From the NCBI GenBank assembly GCA_030609765.1, contig JAUWTE010000088.1:1-9544 (forward strand): 9,544 nucleotides of DNA. Reading direction: 5' to 3'. Below the pieces are notes generated by a model. It ran no database searches. It was not told where the DNA came from and worked only from the letters and a program-made list of their open reading frames with translations. Made by a program: the position numbers and the translations under genes. Positions 1 through 6,948 of the stretch are shown here, one piece after another (position 1 is the stretch's first letter; each line of letters opens with the position of its first letter). Source of the stretch: Acidobacteriota bacterium. Lineage in GTDB: Bacteria > Acidobacteriota > UBA890.

Positions 1-239
1 CGTCTTCAGATGAGGTGCCTGGCGCTGTTGAGGTAACGCCAGGCAACAGGCCACCCCTCACCAGGCGCATCTTTCACCCGCCAAACGCCTAGCCTCCAGC
101 GCGCCCGCGAGCTCTCCCTGCCTAGGTCCATCTTCTCGGCATCTCGTGGAAGACGACTTCGAGACTCGCATCTGAGCGATCTTCCTCACCCGGCGCATGG
201 CTGAGTGCAGCCCGTCAGCGCCGAGATCGCGTCGCACCC
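1..239. other. Upstream region without a confident gene
   Basis: No convincing coding region is seen here. One forward frame is open from the left edge to a stop at 90-92 and could be the last 29 codons of a gene lying outside the window, but nothing in its Pro-rich translation is recognisable. Apart from the inverted repeat at 16-45, I see no clear sigma-70 promoter and no recognisable metal-regulator operator. The promoter of the efflux operon is nevertheless expected in this stretch, because the first operon gene starts just after it. Confidence 0.4.
16..45. repeat. Perfect 9-bp inverted repeat, 12-nt loop
   Basis: The arms TGCCTGGCG (16-24) and CGCCAGGCA (37-45) are exact reverse complements separated by 12 bases. 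A second, overlapping pair, CTGTTG (25-30) and CAACAG (44-49), could form an alternative fold. No T-run follows on the + strand, so a classical intrinsic terminator is not well supported. It could be the stem of a terminator for an upstream gene or a dyad operator for the efflux operon about 200 bases downstream. Confidence 0.6.
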
Positions 240-1652
240 ATGAACAAGGGATGTTCCATTATGTGTTTCGCGTTCCGAATGACGCAGGCACGACTCTGTC
301 TTCTGATACTTTGCGTATCGATTCTCGTGGCCGCTGGGCCGTTGGAGGCCCAGCAGGAGCCGGCGGCGCCGCGCGCCACGCTCCTGGATGAGGCAAAGCG
401 CCCGCCAGACGCGCTGCGGGAAGCAACCGCGCGGCAAGAGGCACTGGACGCCCGGCCCGCGCAGACGGTTCCGACTCTTCTGACCCTGGAACTGGCCACT
501 GAGATTCTCCTGCAGAGCAACCCCACGATTCTGGCCGCGCGCCAGGAGGTGGTCGCCGCGCGCGGAGATGTTCTCGGCGTGGACCGCTGGCCCAACCCTG
601 AGCTCGGCTTCGATGTCGAGACCCTACCCGTGGGCGTTGAGCGCGAAGGCACCTTCTTGGACGGGCAGGAGCTGGTGCTCAAGGTGGAGCAGCTCATCGA
701 GACGGCAGGGAAACGCTCCAAGCGTACCGCTGTGGCCGAGTTGGCCGTGGAGGTGAGCCAGTCGGAGCTTCTCGAGACGGTCCGCGTGGTGAAGTTCGAC
801 CTGCAGCGCCGTCACTACGACGTCGTCCTGGCGAAGGCTTCGCTCGAGCTGTCGACCGAGATCCTCGACCAGTTCGACGAGATGATTCGTCTCACCGAGG
901 TACGCTACCAGCAGGGTGAGGTTTCGGGCTTGGAGGTGAGTCGCCTCAGGACCGAGCGCATGCGCTTCTTCTCCGACCAGACCGAGGCGGCCCTCGGCCT
1001 GGCCAACAGCAAGATCGCACTGCTGGAGCTCCTCGGAGTTGCCGAGATGAGCACCGAGTTCTCCGTCGCTGAGGAGCTCCAATTCCACGGTGTCAACGCT
1101 TCCGCCGACGCGCTTGCCCGGCAGGCTCTGGCCAACCGTCCCGACCTGGTTGCTCAAACGTCACGGGTGCAGCGCGCCCTGGGGCAGGAGGAGTACGAGA
1201 AGGCCCTCGGCAAACCTGACCTCGTGCCGTACTTCGGCTACCGACGTGACTTCATAGTGAACGCTCTCACGTTTGGTGTGTCGCTCCCATTGCCGTTTTT
1301 CGATCGCAATCAGGGTGGCGTTGCCAGGGCACTCGCCGAAACGAGTCGTGAGCGACAGGACCTCAGGCGGGTCGAGCTGCAGGTCCGGCGCGAGGTCCTC
1401 GAGGCATATAACTTCGTTTCCGCGAGGGCAGTGCTGATTCGCGCCCTCAGGGCCGAGTATGTGCCCAACGCCAGAAGGGCGCGAGACATCGCCCAGGCCT
1501 CATACAGCCTCGGCGCCCTCGGCCTGATCGCATTCCTCGATGCCGAGAGGGCATACAGAGAGACCCTGCTTGGCTACAACCAGGCACTCTACGACCATCA
1601 GGTGGCGACCTTCCTTCTCGATGCCGTGGTGGGAGAGGAGCGAGTCCAATGA
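240..1652 (+). CDS. Outer-membrane efflux protein of the CzcC/CusC (TolC-like) family
   Basis: This is the predicted outer-membrane channel of a tripartite metal-efflux pump, joining the periplasmic adaptor and RND pump encoded just downstream. The 470 residues fit the usual length of the family. A hydrophobic signal sequence (about residues 18-33) ends in LEA before QQ, a good signal-peptidase I site. Two outer-membrane-efflux repeats follow. The first holds NPTILAARQEV and RWPNPELGFDVE (about 94-127); the second holds NRPDL (299-303), GVSLPLPFFDRNQGG (346-360) and the long helix through YSLGALGLIAFLDAERAYR (422-440). The first ATG is at 240, but the in-frame ATG at 261 has a better Shine-Dalgarno (AAGGGA, 9 bases upstream) and keeps the whole signal peptide, so the true start may be 261. 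The stop overlaps the next start in ATGA, which indicates translational coupling. The family is clear; the metal carried cannot be read from this protein. Confidence 0.9.
   Translation: MNKGCSIMCFAFRMTQARLCLLILCVSILVAAGPLEAQQEPAAPRATLLDEAKRPPDALREATARQEALDARPAQTVPTLLTLELATEILLQSNPTILAARQEVVAARGDVLGVDRWPNPELGFDVETLPVGVEREGTFLDGQELVLKVEQLIETAGKRSKRTAVAELAVEVSQSELLETVRVVKFDLQRRHYDVVLAKASLELSTEILDQFDEMIRLTEVRYQQGEVSGLEVSRLRTERMRFFSDQTEAALGLANSKIALLELLGVAEMSTEFSVAEELQFHGVNASADALARQALANRPDLVAQTSRVQRALGQEEYEKALGKPDLVPYFGYRRDFIVNALTFGVSLPLPFFDRNQGGVARALAETSRERQDLRRVELQVRREVLEAYNFVSARAVLIRALRAEYVPNARRARDIAQASYSLGALGLIAFLDAERAYRETLLGYNQALYDHQVATFLLDAVVGEERVQ
1631..1640 (+). promoter_or_regulatory. Strong Shine-Dalgarno of the adaptor gene
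   Basis: The purine run GGGAGAGGAG lies inside the last codons of the outer-membrane factor gene, 8 bases before the ATG at 1649. With the ATGA stop/start overlap it fixes this start and supports coupled translation of the first two operon genes. Confidence 0.6.
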
Positions 1653-2512
1653 GCGACACACTGCTAGCCCGGATATCGCAAGGGGTCGCGGCTGCGCGAG
1701 CGCAAGGCCCGCAACTTCTTCCCATCCCGGGGATCCTGGTTGTGCTGGGGATGCTCCTCATTTCTCCCTCCATGTTTGCGTGTGGGCCCAGTGCCGAGCC
1801 CGTGGAGGAACATGACGAGGAGGCAGTCAATGTAGTCGAGGTGGGCTTGGACGCGCAGAAAAACGGCGGGTTCCGCACGGAAGCCGCCGGCCCCCAAGAG
1901 GTTCAACGGCTCATCACCACGACCGGCGTGGTTACTGCGCCCCACCCGCGTGTCACGCACATCCGCCCCCTCGGCAGTGGCGTCGTTCAAGAAATCATCG
2001 TGCGGCTGGGAGATCGTGTTGAGAAGAACCAGCCACTCCTCACCTTCGACAATATCGATCTGGGGGAGGCGATCGGCGAATACCTCGACCTGGTCGGCGG
2101 GCTCAGTAGGCTGGAGGCACGGCGCTTCGTGGCCGAAGCGGCGCTCGAGCGTGGCGAAGCCCTCCTCGAGGTCGAGGCCATTCCACGAGGAGAGCTCGAG
2201 CTGCGGCAAGCCGAGTACGGGCAGGCGCTGGCCGAGATCGAAAGCCAGCACGCCAGTCTGGAGAGAGTCGAGGAAAGGCTGCACCGCTTCGGCGTGACCG
2301 AAGAAGAGATGGACAACATCAGCCTGGAGGAGCTCCAGAGACATGCACCCTTGTCTCTGAGCACGCTGCGCGCCCCACGAGCCGGTGTCATCACTCGGCT
2401 CGAGGTTTCACAGGGTGAAATCATCGATCGTGAGTCCGAATTGCTCACCATCGTCGATACGTCGATCGTCTGGGTGTGGCTGACCTTTACGAGAAGGATC
2501 TCGGCCAGGTGA
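1649..2512 (+). CDS. Metal-efflux periplasmic adaptor (CzcB/CusB-type), N-terminal part, frameshifted
   Basis: This is the front part of an HlyD-family adaptor that would bridge the RND pump and the outer-membrane channel. Residues 24-44 form a hydrophobic segment ending FAC at Cys45, a weak lipobox, so the protein may be a lipoprotein or be anchored by an N-terminal helix. A short acidic/His patch (EEHDEE, 53-58) follows. The first half of the barrel-sandwich (lipoyl-like) domain spans about 100-138 (GSGVVQEIIVRLGDRVEKNQ), an alpha-helical hairpin about 139-232, and the second lipoyl half about 238-276 (RAPRAGVITRLEVSQGE). The family motif starts correctly (TIVDTSIVWV), but after Val276 the frame runs into WLTFTRRISAR and stops. 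The family continuation (ADLYEKDLGQV) is in another frame from 2476. Restoring one G would give a single 429-residue protein, a normal length. Either the gene is broken or the read carries an indel. Confidence 0.85.
   Translation: MSDTLLARISQGVAAARAQGPQLLPIPGILVVLGMLLISPSMFACGPSAEPVEEHDEEAVNVVEVGLDAQKNGGFRTEAAGPQEVQRLITTTGVVTAPHPRVTHIRPLGSGVVQEIIVRLGDRVEKNQPLLTFDNIDLGEAIGEYLDLVGGLSRLEARRFVAEAALERGEALLEVEAIPRGELELRQAEYGQALAEIESQHASLERVEERLHRFGVTEEEMDNISLEELQRHAPLSLSTLRAPRAGVITRLEVSQGEIIDRESELLTIVDTSIVWVWLTFTRRISAR
2474..2478 (+). other. Frameshift point in the adaptor gene
   Basis: The bases read TGG GTG TGG CTG in the upstream frame. Inserting one G (TGG GTG GTG GCT GAC) gives VWVVADLYEKDL, the pattern expected of CzcB-type adaptors at this point. 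The simplest reading is loss of one base in a GTGGTGG repeat. No X-XXY-YYZ slippery heptamer is present here, so programmed -1 frameshifting is not supported. The change is either a real mutation or a sequencing/assembly error. Confidence 0.75.
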
Positions 2513-2937
2513 AGGAGGGCGAGGTTGCCCGCATCGTCGTTCCTTCCTATCCCGATGATGCCTTCACGGGCACGATCGACTACATCAGCGACTTCCTCGA
2601 CCCGGATTCCCGCACGGCCAAGGTGCGCTGCATCGTTGACAACTCCGACCGGCGCTTGAAATTGCAGATGTTCGCGACGGTCGACATCCCGGTGCACCTG
2701 ACGTCGGCCGCCGTTGCTGTTCCCGTGGCCGCGCTGCAGCAGATGGGAGATGAGACGGTCGTTTTCCTCCGACTCGATTCCACCCATTTCGAGAAGCGCC
2801 CCGTGCACCTGGGTGCCCAGGGGGCGCAATGGGTCGAGGTGGTTGATGGACTGGAGGCTGGCGAGGTGGTGGTGACGGAGGGTGGCTTCTACCTGAAGTC
2901 GGCGATTCTGAGCGGCGGCCTCGGGCACCAGCACTAA
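2476..2937 (+). CDS. Metal-efflux periplasmic adaptor (CzcB/CusB-type), C-terminal part, frameshifted
   Basis: This is the rear part of the same adaptor in the -1 frame. It opens with VADLYEKDLGQVKEGE, the start of the beta-barrel domain that follows the lipoyl domain in CzcB-type adaptors. It continues through DFLDPDSRTAKVRC (about 40-53) and the membrane-proximal domain (AVPVAALQQ, then VEVVDGLEAGEVVVTEG), ending in GGLGHQH. The C-terminal His residues recall His-containing tails of metal-efflux adaptors, but two histidines are weak evidence. The GTG at 2476 has no Shine-Dalgarno before it, so this segment is unlikely to be an independent gene; it belongs with 1649-2512. Its stop is 11 bases before the pump gene. 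Confidence 0.85.
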   Translation: MADLYEKDLGQVKEGEVARIVVPSYPDDAFTGTIDYISDFLDPDSRTAKVRCIVDNSDRRLKLQMFATVDIPVHLTSAAVAVPVAALQQMGDETVVFLRLDSTHFEKRPVHLGAQGAQWVEVVDGLEAGEVVVTEGGFYLKSAILSGGLGHQH

Positions 2938-2948
2938 GGGAGCAGGCA

Positions 2949-5900
2949 ATGCATCGACTCGTCGAATTCTCGCTGCACAATCGCTTCCTAATTATCGTGC
3001 TGACGCTGCTGCTGATCGCGATGGGCGTGTGGGCGATGCAGCAGTTGCCCATTGATGCCGTCCCGGACATCACGCCCAACCAGGTAATGATTCTGACGGC
3101 GGCGGCGGGCCTCAGCCCCGTCGAGGTCGAGCAGTTCATCACCTTCTCGGTCGAGACCGCGATGAGCGGCCTCCCCGGCATCGAAGAGATCCGCTCCGTA
3201 TCCCGCGGCGGGCTCTCGGCCGTGACGGTTTTCTTCGAAGAGGGAATGGACATCTACTTCTGCCGCCAACTCGTCATGGAGCGACTGCCGCACGCCAGCG
3301 AGCTGATTCCCGAAGGACTCGGGCGGCCGGAGATGGGACCCATCAGCACCGGACTCGGGGAGATCTACCAGTTCGAGGTGCGGGGCGAAGGCTACTCGCT
3401 GATGGAGCTTCGCAGCGTGCTGGAATGGGACATCGGCTTCCAGCTCCGCTCGGTGCCCGGCGTGGTCGAGGTGAACTCATTCGGAGGCGAGCTCAAGACC
3501 TATGAGGTGCAACTCGATGCCGATCGCCTGGTGAGCTACAAGCTGCCCCTGTCGGCGGTCTTCACCGCTCTCGAGGAGAACAACGCCAACTCCGGCGGCG
3601 CCTATATCGAGCACAACCAGGAGCAGTATGTAGTCCGCGGTGAAGGGCTCATCAACAGCCTTGACGACATCGCCAACATCGTGGTGTCTGCGACTGCCAG
3701 CGGGACACCTGTATACCTGCGGGACCTGGGCGAGATTCGCTTCGCTCCCATGGTCCGCCAGGGAGCCGCCACGCGAGACGGGCGTGGCGAGGTCGTCACC
3801 GGCATCGTGATGATGCTCATGGGGGAGAACTCACGGGTCGTGACCGAGCGTGTCGACGCGAGGCTGGCGGAGATCGCGCAAACTCTGCCACCTGGAATCA
3901 CGGTTGAGACCTACTACAACCGCGCCAACTTGGTGCAGCAGACAATTGAAACCGTGCGGGCGAACCTCATCGAGGGTGCCGCCCTGGTGGTCGTCGTGCT
4001 GTTGCTCCTGCTCGGGCAATTGCGCGCGGCGATCATCGTGGCGTTGGCGATTCCGTTGTCGATGCTGGGTGCGTTCGTCGGTATGGTGTGGGCCGGGCTC
4101 AGTGGCAACTTGATGAGCCTGGGCGCAATCGACTTCGGACTGATCGTCGATGGCTCCGTTGTCATGGTCGACAACATTGTTCGCCGCTTGGCGCAAGGGC
4201 AGGAGGACGATGCCGCCGACAACGCCGAGGCCCGGCGCCAAACGGTGCTGGCGGCATCTCGCGAGGTCGCGCGGCCGGTCTTTTTCGCCGTGCTGATCAT
4301 CATCGTCGTTTACATCCCGATCCTGACCCTCGAGGGGGTCGAGGGGAAGATGTTCCGGCCCATGGCGTTGACCGTCATCTTCGCCTTGTTGACCTCGCTG
4401 CTTCTGGCTTTGACGCTGGTCCCTGTCCTCAGCTCGTTCTTCCTCCGCATGGGCGCCACCCGCAGCGACCCATGGCTGATGCGGAAGGCCCGCCAGCTCT
4501 ACGTACCCTTGTTGCACAGGGCGGTCCATCGGCCCGCAATGACCACCGGCATCGCTGCAGGGGCCTTCGCTATCAGCTTGGTGGTGGCGGCGCTCCTGGG
4601 GTCGGAGTTCATCCCACGTCTCTACGAGGGCACTCTGGCGGTGCAGGCTTGGCGACTGCCGAGTGTCTCGCTCACCGAATCGGTAGCCAGCACGTCGCTC
4701 ATCGAGAAAGTCCTGCTCGAGTTCCCGGAAGTCGAAACGGTGATCTCGCGAACCGGGAGGGCGGAAATCGCCACCGACCCGCACGGGCTCGACATCAGTG
4801 ACATCTACGTAATGCTGCGACCCATGCGCGAGTGGGAGACGGCACGCTCACGCGAGGATCTCATTGCGGCCTTTGACCAGGCCCTCATCGAACAGGTCCC
4901 CGGCAACATCTTCAGCTACTCGCAGCCCATTGAGCTTCGCATGCAGGAGCTCATCGCCGGCGTTCGTTCGGATGTGGCCATCACCTTGTTCGGCGACGAC
5001 CTCGAGCAGCTCAGCCATCTGGCTGACGACATCGCCCACGTCGTTGCCGACGTGCCGGGCGCGGCGGATGTGAAGGCGGAGCAGACCGCGGGCCTGCCGT
5101 ACCTGCGCATACAAATCCGACGCGATCAGATCGCGAGATACGGCATCAACGCCCGCCAGGTGCTTGACGCGGTGGAGGTCGTGGGCGGTAGGACGATTGG
5201 TCAGGTTCTCGAAGGTCAGCGCCGTTTTTCCATACAAGTTCGCTTAGAACCGAGTGATCGCGACAGTCTCGGCCAGATCGGCGAGATCAAGGTGGCCGAC
5301 CCGATGGGCCGCCTGATTCCACTCAGCCAGCTTGCCGACATCCGCACCGAAGTCGGGCCTGCGCAGATCAGCCGCACGAACATCAATCGCCGCATCAACG
5401 TGGAGGCGAATGTCCGCGGCCGAGATTTGGCCGGCTTCGTGGCCGACGCGCAAGAGGCGGTGGCCGATCAGGTCACCCTTCCACCGGGCTATTGGATCGA
5501 GTGGGGCGGCCAGTTCGAGAACCTGCAGCGTGCGAGGCAGCGCCTGATCCTTGTGGTGCCGCTGGCCTTGTTTCTGATCTTCGTGCTCCTGTACGTCACC
5601 TTCCGTTCCGTGAGTCACTCGCTGCTGATCTTCCTCAACGTGCCGCTGGCGGTAACCGGAGGAATCTTCGCCCTTGCGGTGCGTGGACTTCCGTTCAGTA
5701 TTTCCGCCGGGGTCGGTTTCATCGCAGTGTCGGGAGTCGCGGTGCTGAACGGGGTCGTGCTCGTGTCACACATCCGTAGCCTTCAGGACGACGGCATGGA
5801 GCTCGACGACGCGGTACTGAAGGGCGCTGAAAGTCGACTCCGACCGGTGCTCATGACCGCGCTGGTCGCCAGCCTCGGGTTCGTTCCCATGGCTCTGGCA

Positions 5901-6035
5901 ACCAGCATGGGAGCCGAGGTGCAGCGGCCGCTCGCCACCGTGGTGATCGGCGGGCTGATGACCTCGACCCTGCTGACGCTCTTTGTCCTGCCCGCTGTCT
6001 ACGAGTGGTTCGAGGAGAGGCGGTCGAGGGTCTGA
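2949..6035 (+). CDS. Heavy-metal RND efflux pump of the CzcA type
   Basis: This is the inner-membrane proton-driven pump of the tripartite system, taking metal cations from the periplasm or cytoplasm to the outer-membrane channel. The 1028 residues match the family. TM1 is about 13-30; a large periplasmic loop runs about 31-336; TM2-TM6 lie about 337-498 and TM7 about 532-550; the second loop spans about 551-862 and TM8-TM12 about 863-1018. The TM4 motif DFGLIVDGSVVMVDN (395-409) places Asp395, Asp401 and Asp408 where CzcA has Asp402, Asp408 and Glu415 of the proton path. The DFG...DG form is typical of divalent-cation pumps (Zn/Co/Cd/Ni) rather than the Cu/Ag CusA form. Other family blocks are PIDAVPDITPNQV (34-46), RPVLMTALVASLGFVPMAL (965-983) and GAEVQRPLATVVIGG (988-1002). 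The Shine-Dalgarno GGGAG (2938-2942) supports the ATG at 2949. The reading frame is intact although the adaptor gene before it is broken. Confidence 0.95.
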   Translation: MHRLVEFSLHNRFLIIVLTLLLIAMGVWAMQQLPIDAVPDITPNQVMILTAAAGLSPVEVEQFITFSVETAMSGLPGIEEIRSVSRGGLSAVTVFFEEGMDIYFCRQLVMERLPHASELIPEGLGRPEMGPISTGLGEIYQFEVRGEGYSLMELRSVLEWDIGFQLRSVPGVVEVNSFGGELKTYEVQLDADRLVSYKLPLSAVFTALEENNANSGGAYIEHNQEQYVVRGEGLINSLDDIANIVVSATASGTPVYLRDLGEIRFAPMVRQGAATRDGRGEVVTGIVMMLMGENSRVVTERVDARLAEIAQTLPPGITVETYYNRANLVQQTIETVRANLIEGAALVVVVLLLLLGQLRAAIIVALAIPLSMLGAFVGMVWAGLSGNLMSLGAIDFGLIVDGSVVMVDNIVRRLAQGQEDDAADNAEARRQTVLAASREVARPVFFAVLIIIVVYIPILTLEGVEGKMFRPMALTVIFALLTSLLLALTLVPVLSSFFLRMGATRSDPWLMRKARQLYVPLLHRAVHRPAMTTGIAAGAFAISLVVAALLGSEFIPRLYEGTLAVQAWRLPSVSLTESVASTSLIEKVLLEFPEVETVISRTGRAEIATDPHGLDISDIYVMLRPMREWETARSREDLIAAFDQALIEQVPGNIFSYSQPIELRMQELIAGVRSDVAITLFGDDLEQLSHLADDIAHVVADVPGAADVKAEQTAGLPYLRIQIRRDQIARYGINARQVLDAVEVVGGRTIGQVLEGQRRFSIQVRLEPSDRDSLGQIGEIKVADPMGRLIPLSQLADIRTEVGPAQISRTNINRRINVEANVRGRDLAGFVADAQEAVADQVTLPPGYWIEWGGQFENLQRARQRLILVVPLALFLIFVLLYVTFRSVSHSLLIFLNVPLAVTGGIFALAVRGLPFSISAGVGFIAVSGVAVLNGVVLVSHIRSLQDDGMELDDAVLKGAESRLRPVLMTALVASLGFVPMALATSMGAEVQRPLATVVIGGLMTSTLLTLFVLPAVYEWFEERRSRV

Positions 6036-6040
6036 TTCCT

Positions 6041-6049
6041 GGAGGGGAG
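6041..6049 (+). promoter_or_regulatory. Near-consensus Shine-Dalgarno ahead of the 17-codon ORF
   Basis: GGAGGGGAG, with its GGAGG core 6 bases before the ATG at 6052, is the best ribosome-binding site in the gap between pump and hydroxylase genes. It is about 55 bases from the hydroxylase ATG, too far to serve that start directly, which suggests the small ORF is what it initiates. Confidence 0.55.
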
Positions 6050-6051
6050 CG

Positions 6052-6105
6052 ATGTTGGCAGGCATTTTTCTCACCCTCCTGCTGCGTGCTAGGCTCGCGA
6101 AATGA
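6052..6105 (+). CDS. Possible 17-residue leader peptide coupled to the hydroxylase gene
   Basis: This small ORF encodes MLAGIFLTLLLRARLAK and stops at TGA 6103-6105, which overlaps the ATG of the next gene at 6102 (ATGA). It follows an excellent Shine-Dalgarno, whereas the hydroxylase start has no good one of its own and an in-frame TAG at 6090-6092 rules out a longer hydroxylase. The simplest reading is a short leader whose translation carries ribosomes onto the hydroxylase start. The peptide is hydrophobic with a basic C-terminal end and could also be a small membrane protein. No homologue is known to me. A chance ORF cannot be excluded at this length. Confidence 0.4.
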   Translation: MLAGIFLTLLLRARLAK

Positions 6106-6932
6106 CCTGGTCGCCTGAGCTCGAACCTTACATCCGTTTAGGCTCGTTCCTGAGCATCTTCGTGGTGATGGCTCTGTGGGAGATGGTTGCCCCTTGCCGC
6201 CAGCTCATCACCAAGCGCAGGAGCCGCTGGCTGAACAACGTCGGGCTGGTTGTCGTCGACACGCTGTTGCTGCGCGTCGTCGCGCCGGCTGGCGCCGTGG
6301 GCATGGCCTGGTTCGCCGACGCCCGCGGATGGGGTGTGCTGCAGCTTGTCGGCTGGCCGTTCTGGGTCAAGGTGCTGGCGGCGGTGGTCGCCCTCGATTT
6401 CATCATCTACCTGCAGCACGTCATGTTCCACGCCGTGCCGGCGCTGTGGCGGCTGCATATGGTCCATCACGCCGACATCGACTTCGATGTCACGACCGGC
6501 ATCCGTTTCCATCCGGTAGAGATCCTGCTCTCGATGGTGATCAAAGCAGCGGCCATTGCGGCCCTCGGGCCACCGGCCGTGGCGGTCCTCATCTTCGAGG
6601 TCGTTCTGAACGGTACGGCGACCTTCAATCACGCCAACGTCAGCTTGCCCGGCGGCCTCGATCGCGCATTGCGATGGATCGTCGTCACCCCCGACATGCA
6701 CCGGGTGCACCATTCGATCGTCATCAGCGAGAGCAACAGTAACTTCGGCTTCAACTTGCCCTGGTGGGACCGCCTGATGGGCACCTACACGGCTCAGCCC
6801 GCCGCCGGCCATCAGGGGATGACAATCGGCCTCAACCACGTGCGCGAGAAGCGGCAGACCCTGCCCTGGATGTTGGCGCTACCGTTCCGAGGCCAGCCCG
6901 GCGACTACCCGCTGGGTCATGAGGACGACTAG
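6102..6932 (+). CDS. Fatty-acid hydroxylase / sterol desaturase family membrane protein
   Basis: This is a predicted di-iron membrane oxygenase that would hydroxylate or desaturate a lipid; the substrate cannot be told. The 276 residues contain the superfamily's histidine boxes: HX3H at His106/His110 (HVMFH), HX2HH at His119/His122/His123 (HMVHH), and HX2HH at His200/His203/His204 (HRVHH). His137 and His177 (FNHANV) also sit near where the family has extra ligands. Hydrophobic segments at about 13-30, 46-70, 87-105 and 143-172 fit a multi-pass inner-membrane protein with its active site on the cytoplasmic face. The ATG at 6102 is the only reasonable start because a stop lies 10 bases upstream in frame. 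It follows the pump gene after 66 bases on the same strand, so it is probably co-transcribed with the efflux operon and may adjust membrane lipids. Despite the family name, sterol synthesis is not implied. Confidence 0.88.
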   Translation: MTWSPELEPYIRLGSFLSIFVVMALWEMVAPCRQLITKRRSRWLNNVGLVVVDTLLLRVVAPAGAVGMAWFADARGWGVLQLVGWPFWVKVLAAVVALDFIIYLQHVMFHAVPALWRLHMVHHADIDFDVTTGIRFHPVEILLSMVIKAAAIAALGPPAVAVLIFEVVLNGTATFNHANVSLPGGLDRALRWIVVTPDMHRVHHSIVISESNSNFGFNLPWWDRLMGTYTAQPAAGHQGMTIGLNHVREKRQTLPWMLALPFRGQPGDYPLGHEDD

Positions 6933-6948
6933 CCCCGACGCGCGCGAC

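Noticed and set aside
186..437. Short overlapping frames on both strands around the start of the outer-membrane factor gene
   Set aside because: They lack ribosome-binding sites, have Arg-rich compositions typical of shadow frames, and conflict with a well-supported signal peptide and gene start.
2470..2490. Programmed -1 ribosomal frameshifting in the adaptor
   Set aside because: The sequence TGGGTGTGGCTGACC has no slippery heptamer, and adaptors of this family are not known to use recoding; a one-base deletion is simpler.
4088..4801. A 237-codon frame inside the pump gene
   Set aside because: It lies wholly within a continuous, motif-rich CzcA-type frame and has a low-complexity Arg/Gly-rich translation.
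6933..6948. Bidirectional terminator between the convergent hydroxylase and PurF-like genes
   Set aside because: Only 16 bases separate the stops; the GCGCGC stretch is too short for a stem-loop and has no T-run.
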